Part shown: positions 61,046 to 64,000 of the stretch, piece by piece
Numbering within the stretch: position 1 is the stretch's first letter
Layout of the letters: each line of letters starts with the position of its first letter
Assembly (NCBI RefSeq): GCF_900107155.1
Contig: NZ_FNOX01000003.1
Coordinates: 124,001-188,000, forward strand
Source: Pseudomonas salomonii
Lineage (GTDB): Bacteria; Pseudomonadota; Gammaproteobacteria; Pseudomonadales; Pseudomonadaceae
Direction of reading: 5' to 3'
Length of the DNA stretch: 64,000 nt
The notes under the pieces: model-generated
Databases searched by the model: none
Told to the model about the DNA's origin: nothing
What the model saw: only the letters and a program-made list of their open reading frames with translations
Program-made: the position numbers and the translations under genes

Positions 61046-61297
61046 ATGGGCAAACGTCACCCCAACTTCCCCGCCTGGCAATGGCGTACTCAGCCACAGG
61101 CTCATCAGCACCCCACCAACCTGGGCCTGCAATTGATTGCGGTACCTTTGCTGATCATTGGTTTTCTGTTGTTGGTGTCAGGCGTGTTCAGCTTCAGCCT
61201 GGCCAGTGTTGCCATCGGCGTCGTCGGTTTGTTGGCAGGCGTGGCGCTGCAACGCCACGGCCGCACGCTGGAAGCCCAGGGCAGCCAGCACTTCTGA
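61046..61297 (+). CDS. Small two-helix membrane protein
   Basis: A protein of 83 residues with a polar N-terminus (MGKRHPNFPAWQWRTQPQAHQHPTN), two membrane helices (about 29-50 and 53-70) and a short basic tail ending SQHF. The N-terminus and helix pair resemble a Pseudomonas family sometimes mis-called 'terminase'. Some relatives, as I recall, extend further at the C-terminus, so this copy may be shortened. The stop is 3 bp from the convergent thioesterase stop. Confidence 0.7.
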   Translation: MGKRHPNFPAWQWRTQPQAHQHPTNLGLQLIAVPLLIIGFLLLVSGVFSFSLASVAIGVVGLLAGVALQRHGRTLEAQGSQHF

Positions 61298-61300
61298 GGC

Positions 61301-62098
61301 TCAGGCGAAGACCACTACCGTCTGGCGGCTGATGGCGATCAACTCGCCGCTCGGGCTCCACAGCGCGGCAGCGGCATGGCCGTAGCCGTCGCGGGCGTGC
61401 TCGATGTTGACGTAGTACTGGCACCAGTCGAGGGTGGTCAGGTTTTGCAGCGGCTGGATAAACTCGATGGTCCAGGTCAGGGTGCTGCCCGGCGCGGGCT
61501 TGGTCAGGTGCGGCAGCAAGGCCGGTGGCCAGGCGTCGACCAGAGCAAGAATATGCGACTCGGTCAGCGGTTCTTCCTTCACGTCCCCACGCAAACGCAC
61601 CCAACCGCCCATGTCGCGGGATTTAGTACCGGTAAACGGCAGGCCGCCGACACTCCAGCGCATCGCCAAGTGGCGCATGAATTCTGGGGTAACGCCCTTG
61701 ATATAGGGCAGCTCCTGGCACTCATCCCAGTGTTTGAACAGCGGCGGCGCCTCGCTTGCCACGTCAATCACCGACTCGCGGGCTGCGCCAAAGCTGGCTT
61801 GTACCAAGGTCGCCACTTCGCCGTTCTGCACCACACGGCCGAGTAACTGGCTGACCGCTTTGCCTTCGCGCAGCACTTCGACCTGGTAACTGGCGGGTAC
61901 ATCCGGGGCGACCGGGCCGACAAAGGTGATAGCCAGTGAACGCAAAGGGCGATCCGACGGCACTTTGGCGCGCAAGGCTTCGTATTGCAAGGCAGCCACC
62001 AGGCCACCAAACGTCGCGCGGCCCTGGGCCCATTCGGCGGGGATGGTCACTTCCAGCGGGTTGTTACGGGCGGCATCGAGCAAATCACTAAAGCGCAT
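61301..62098 (-). CDS. Acyl-CoA thioesterase family protein (double hotdog, TesB-like)
   Basis: A protein of 265 residues with two hotdog repeats. The first half has GRATFGGLVAALQYEAL and LRSLAITFVGPV, the second TKPAPGSTLTWTIEFIQPL and GYGHAAAALWSPSGELIAISRQTVVVF. The fold is that of the 4HBT_3/TesB-like thioesterases, which hydrolyse acyl-CoA; the chain length is unknown. It is convergent with the small membrane protein. Confidence 0.85.
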   Translation of the reverse strand: MRFSDLLDAARNNPLEVTIPAEWAQGRATFGGLVAALQYEALRAKVPSDRPLRSLAITFVGPVAPDVPASYQVEVLREGKAVSQLLGRVVQNGEVATLVQASFGAARESVIDVASEAPPLFKHWDECQELPYIKGVTPEFMRHLAMRWSVGGLPFTGTKSRDMGGWVRLRGDVKEEPLTESHILALVDAWPPALLPHLTKPAPGSTLTWTIEFIQPLQNLTTLDWCQYYVNIEHARDGYGHAAAALWSPSGELIAISRQTVVVFA

Positions 62099-62188
62099 GA
62101 CAACCTCACATCCAGAAAACCGATGCCGGGATCTTAACCAGCAGGCTGGCCAGGCACAGCGCCTATTCCGGCCAAAAGCCGGACCGGT

Positions 62189-62950
62189 TCAGAAACAATC
62201 CGCGCCGAGCTTGTCCAGCACCCGATCCGCCTGGCCTTCAGCCTTGGCCATGGTGCGCTGCCAAACCGCAACACACGGCTGCAGGTCGGGTTGATGTTCA
62301 GCCTGGGCCAGCCATTGCCAGCAATCGTGCCAATCGCCGAGGGCGCCTTGCGCTTGCTTGAGGCGCTGCATCGCCTTGGCAGGCAGTTTGTCCAGTTCGG
62401 GGTAGGCTTCGGCCGCGTAACGCACGCGCTTGATCAGAAGGCGCAGACGGTGGCGGTCATGATCCGGGTCTTTGAGGGCGTCATCGAGCTTCTGCCATTG
62501 CTTGGCCAAGCGCTTTTCGATGCGCGGGCGCAGGCCTTTGAGCAGTTTCTGGTGTTGGGAGGCGCGGATAAACCGCGGGAAGGCATCCAGGATCAGCAGC
62601 AAATGCGCGAGTTCCGGGCTTTGCGCCACCTGGCGATAAGCATCGGCCTGCAAGCGCAGGCGCCGATCGGCCGCCGCGTGATGGCCGTGCTGGTGCAGGT
62701 AGGCCGCCAGCACCTCGCGGTCGCGCAGCGGCGTGGTCAATTGGCCGACCGTGCTGGCGGCCAGTTCAAGCTGCTCGACACCCGGCAGCCCGCGCAAGGG
62801 GCGCAACAAACTGCGCAGGCGTCGCACGGTAGTGCGCAGGTCGTGCAAGGCTTCATCGTCGGTGACGGCGGCAAGGCGAGCCTGGCAGCTCAGTAACCCT
62901 ACTTCCAGGCCAATGACCTGAGCGACTAACTGATCAAGCAGCGCTGACAT
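62189..62950 (-). CDS. CHAD-domain protein
   Basis: A protein of 253 residues, all-helical, with conserved basic/His-rich helices: EALHDLRTTVRRLRSLLRPL, LRDREVLAAYL, RHRLRLLIKRVRYAAEAYPEL and ALGDWHDCWQWL. These are the CHAD hallmarks. CHAD domains bind inorganic polyphosphate; no CYTH (triphosphatase) domain is fused here. The ATG at 62950 follows a GGGGGAAGGG purine run. Confidence 0.88.
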   Translation of the reverse strand: MSALLDQLVAQVIGLEVGLLSCQARLAAVTDDEALHDLRTTVRRLRSLLRPLRGLPGVEQLELAASTVGQLTTPLRDREVLAAYLHQHGHHAAADRRLRLQADAYRQVAQSPELAHLLLILDAFPRFIRASQHQKLLKGLRPRIEKRLAKQWQKLDDALKDPDHDRHRLRLLIKRVRYAAEAYPELDKLPAKAMQRLKQAQGALGDWHDCWQWLAQAEHQPDLQPCVAVWQRTMAKAEGQADRVLDKLGADCF

Positions 62951-62992
62951 CCCTTCCCCCTTAACCATGAAACCCTAGGCACCGCTCACCGA

Positions 62993-63271
62993 TCAACGCC
63001 CGGCGCGCGACTCACGAATGTAGAAGCGCGCTTTCTCGGCCTTGTTGGAACAGCCTTCAAACGCTTCGAATTGCTGCTGGGTCTTGGCGCCGGTCAACAG
63101 CGACAAAGCCTTAGAGTAGCTCACGGTGCCGGCAAAGCCTTCGGCCTTGGCCAAATCCAACTCGTGCCAGGCCGCATCCAATTGCGTGCCACAGCTGTCG
63201 CGGTATGCGGTTTTGCCGGCACAACCGGCCAGGGCCAACACGATCACAGGCACACACATCCAGGCTTTCAT
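62993..63271 (-). CDS. Small predicted lipoprotein
   Basis: A protein of 92 residues with a signal peptide MKAWMCVPVIVLALAGC, lipobox LAGC, and a mature helical part with two further Cys (RDSCGTQLD and FEGCSNKAEKARFYIRESR). These are conserved-looking and could pair in a disulfide. The start is ATG 63271. It is followed by the CHAD gene 42 bp downstream on the same strand. Function unknown. Confidence 0.75.
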   Translation of the reverse strand: MKAWMCVPVIVLALAGCAGKTAYRDSCGTQLDAAWHELDLAKAEGFAGTVSYSKALSLLTGAKTQQQFEAFEGCSNKAEKARFYIRESRAGR

Positions 63272-63508
63272 CAATGACACCTCAAATATAGAAAAACAGT
63301 CGTAGGCTGTAGACGTTGCCTCCAAGGAAAAGTGCCTTGTGGGCCGCCTGAAATCAGAAGTGTCCATTCAAACGTGCTTTCAGAAGTGCCTGCTCAGAAA
63401 TGCCTACCGCCAGAGCATACCCGAGCGTTATGGCTATTCTGGAAAAATATTTTGATGCCCTCGGCCGGTAAGCGCATTGTGGGCCACTGTTTTACGAAGG
63501 ATCTGCTC

Positions 63509-64000
63509 ATGAAAAAACGTGTTGCCTTGGTGCTCGGTTCCGGCGGCGCCCGCGGTTACGCCCACATCGGCGTGATCGAGGAAATCGAACGGCGCGGCTA
63601 CGACATCGCCTGTATCGCCGGCTGCTCCATGGGCGCAGTGGTCGGCGGGATCTACGCCGCCGGCAAGCTCGACGAATACCGCAACTGGATCGAGAGCCTC
63701 GACTACCTGGACGTGCTGCGCCTGGTGGACGTGAGCTTTCGCCTGGGGGCGATACGTGGCGAAAAAGTCTTCGGGCAAATCCGCAAAATCGTCGGTGAGA
63801 TCAATATCGAAGAGCTGCGTATTCCCTACACCGCCGTGGCCACCGACCTGACCAACCAACAGGAAATCTGGTTCCAGGAAGGCTGCCTGCACCAGGCCAT
63901 GCGCGCTTCGGCGGCGATTCCCAGCCTGTTCACGCCGGTGATGCAAGGCAACCGCATGCTGGTGGACGGCGGCCTGCTCAACCCGCTGCCGATCGTGCCG
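63509..64000 (+). CDS. Patatin-like phospholipase (RssA type), 5' part
   Basis: The first 164 residues are in the window; the gene continues past base 64000. It has the oxyanion loop GSGGARG, the nucleophile elbow GCSMGA with Ser40 and the dyad DGG with Asp153. This is the YchK/RssA group of bacterial patatins, putative cytosolic phospholipases or esterases. The start ATG 63509 follows GAAGGA. A large C-terminal domain cannot be judged. Confidence 0.88.
   Translation, partial: MKKRVALVLGSGGARGYAHIGVIEEIERRGYDIACIAGCSMGAVVGGIYAAGKLDEYRNWIESLDYLDVLRLVDVSFRLGAIRGEKVFGQIRKIVGEINIEELRIPYTAVATDLTNQQEIWFQEGCLHQAMRASAAIPSLFTPVMQGNRMLVDGGLLNPLPIVP

Overview
The window is chromosomal DNA of a Pseudomonas, most likely the P. 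fluorescens group. Evidence: GC-rich coding sequence; recognisable Pseudomonas proteins (OprI, SagS, OspR, EF-P with Arg32 plus EarP, CysB, Tpm, MltF); the fluorescens-type interspersed palindromes (the GTGGGAGCGGGCTTGC family and two others); and gene order that, as I remember it, follows P. aeruginosa PAO1 roughly from PA2824 to PA2867. I see no rRNA, tRNA, CRISPR array, transposase or prophage. I ran no database search; family calls rest on motifs, length and remembered homologues.

Layout. 0-8.4 kb: tail of a small lipoprotein gene, a pseudouridine synthase, a lysR/lysA pair that looks like an extra lysine locus, an ammonium transporter, a three-gene DUF883/YqjE/YqjK envelope operon and an EAL protein. 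8.4-14.8 kb: dGTPase, then a stand-alone receiver, a BvgA/EvgA-type regulator and a 1215-residue BvgS/EvgS-type hybrid kinase. 14.8-24.5 kb: a redox and stress block (free methionine-R-sulfoxide reductase, AAA+ ATPase, SagS, OspR, glutathione peroxidase, MsrB, AlaA-like aminotransferase, HtpX, Tpm, LigB-type dioxygenase). 24.6-34.2 kb: DEAD-box helicase with a long leader, crotonase, spermidine-synthase-like protein, class II DAHP synthase, AlkX/YcaQ-type glycosylase, two LysR regulators and a TauE permease. 34.3-37.3 kb: ohrR-ohr and earP-efp. 37.4-44.2 kb: a block I associate with PAO1 PA1754-PA1749 (cysB, universal stress protein, 5'-nucleotidase, panE, thioredoxin, PilZ, class I DAHP synthase, GNAT), apparently placed between earP and oprI here. 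44.8-51 kb: oprI, an L,D-transpeptidase, tesA, ybbA/ybbP, greB. 51-55.8 kb: an accessory locus with a Glu-Pro/coiled-coil protein divergent from a GldA-GldF-GldG-like ABC operon. 55.8-64 kb: DoxX, MltF, TatD, a chemoreceptor, thioesterase, CHAD protein, small lipoprotein and the start of a patatin-like lipase.

How it works together. Peroxide defence is concentrated here: OspR and OhrR both keep the N-terminal sensing cysteine, with candidate operators upstream of gpx and of ohr (the latter inside the -35/-10 spacer), alongside two methionine-sulfoxide reductases. Envelope maintenance is the second theme (OprI beside an L,D-transpeptidase, HtpX, MltF, AlgU-like promoter before DUF883). The most novel-looking part is the Gld-like ABC locus with its divergent coiled-coil partner; next are the BvgAS-like three-gene cluster and the lysR-lysA paralogue. 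Much of the rest is ordinary core genome.
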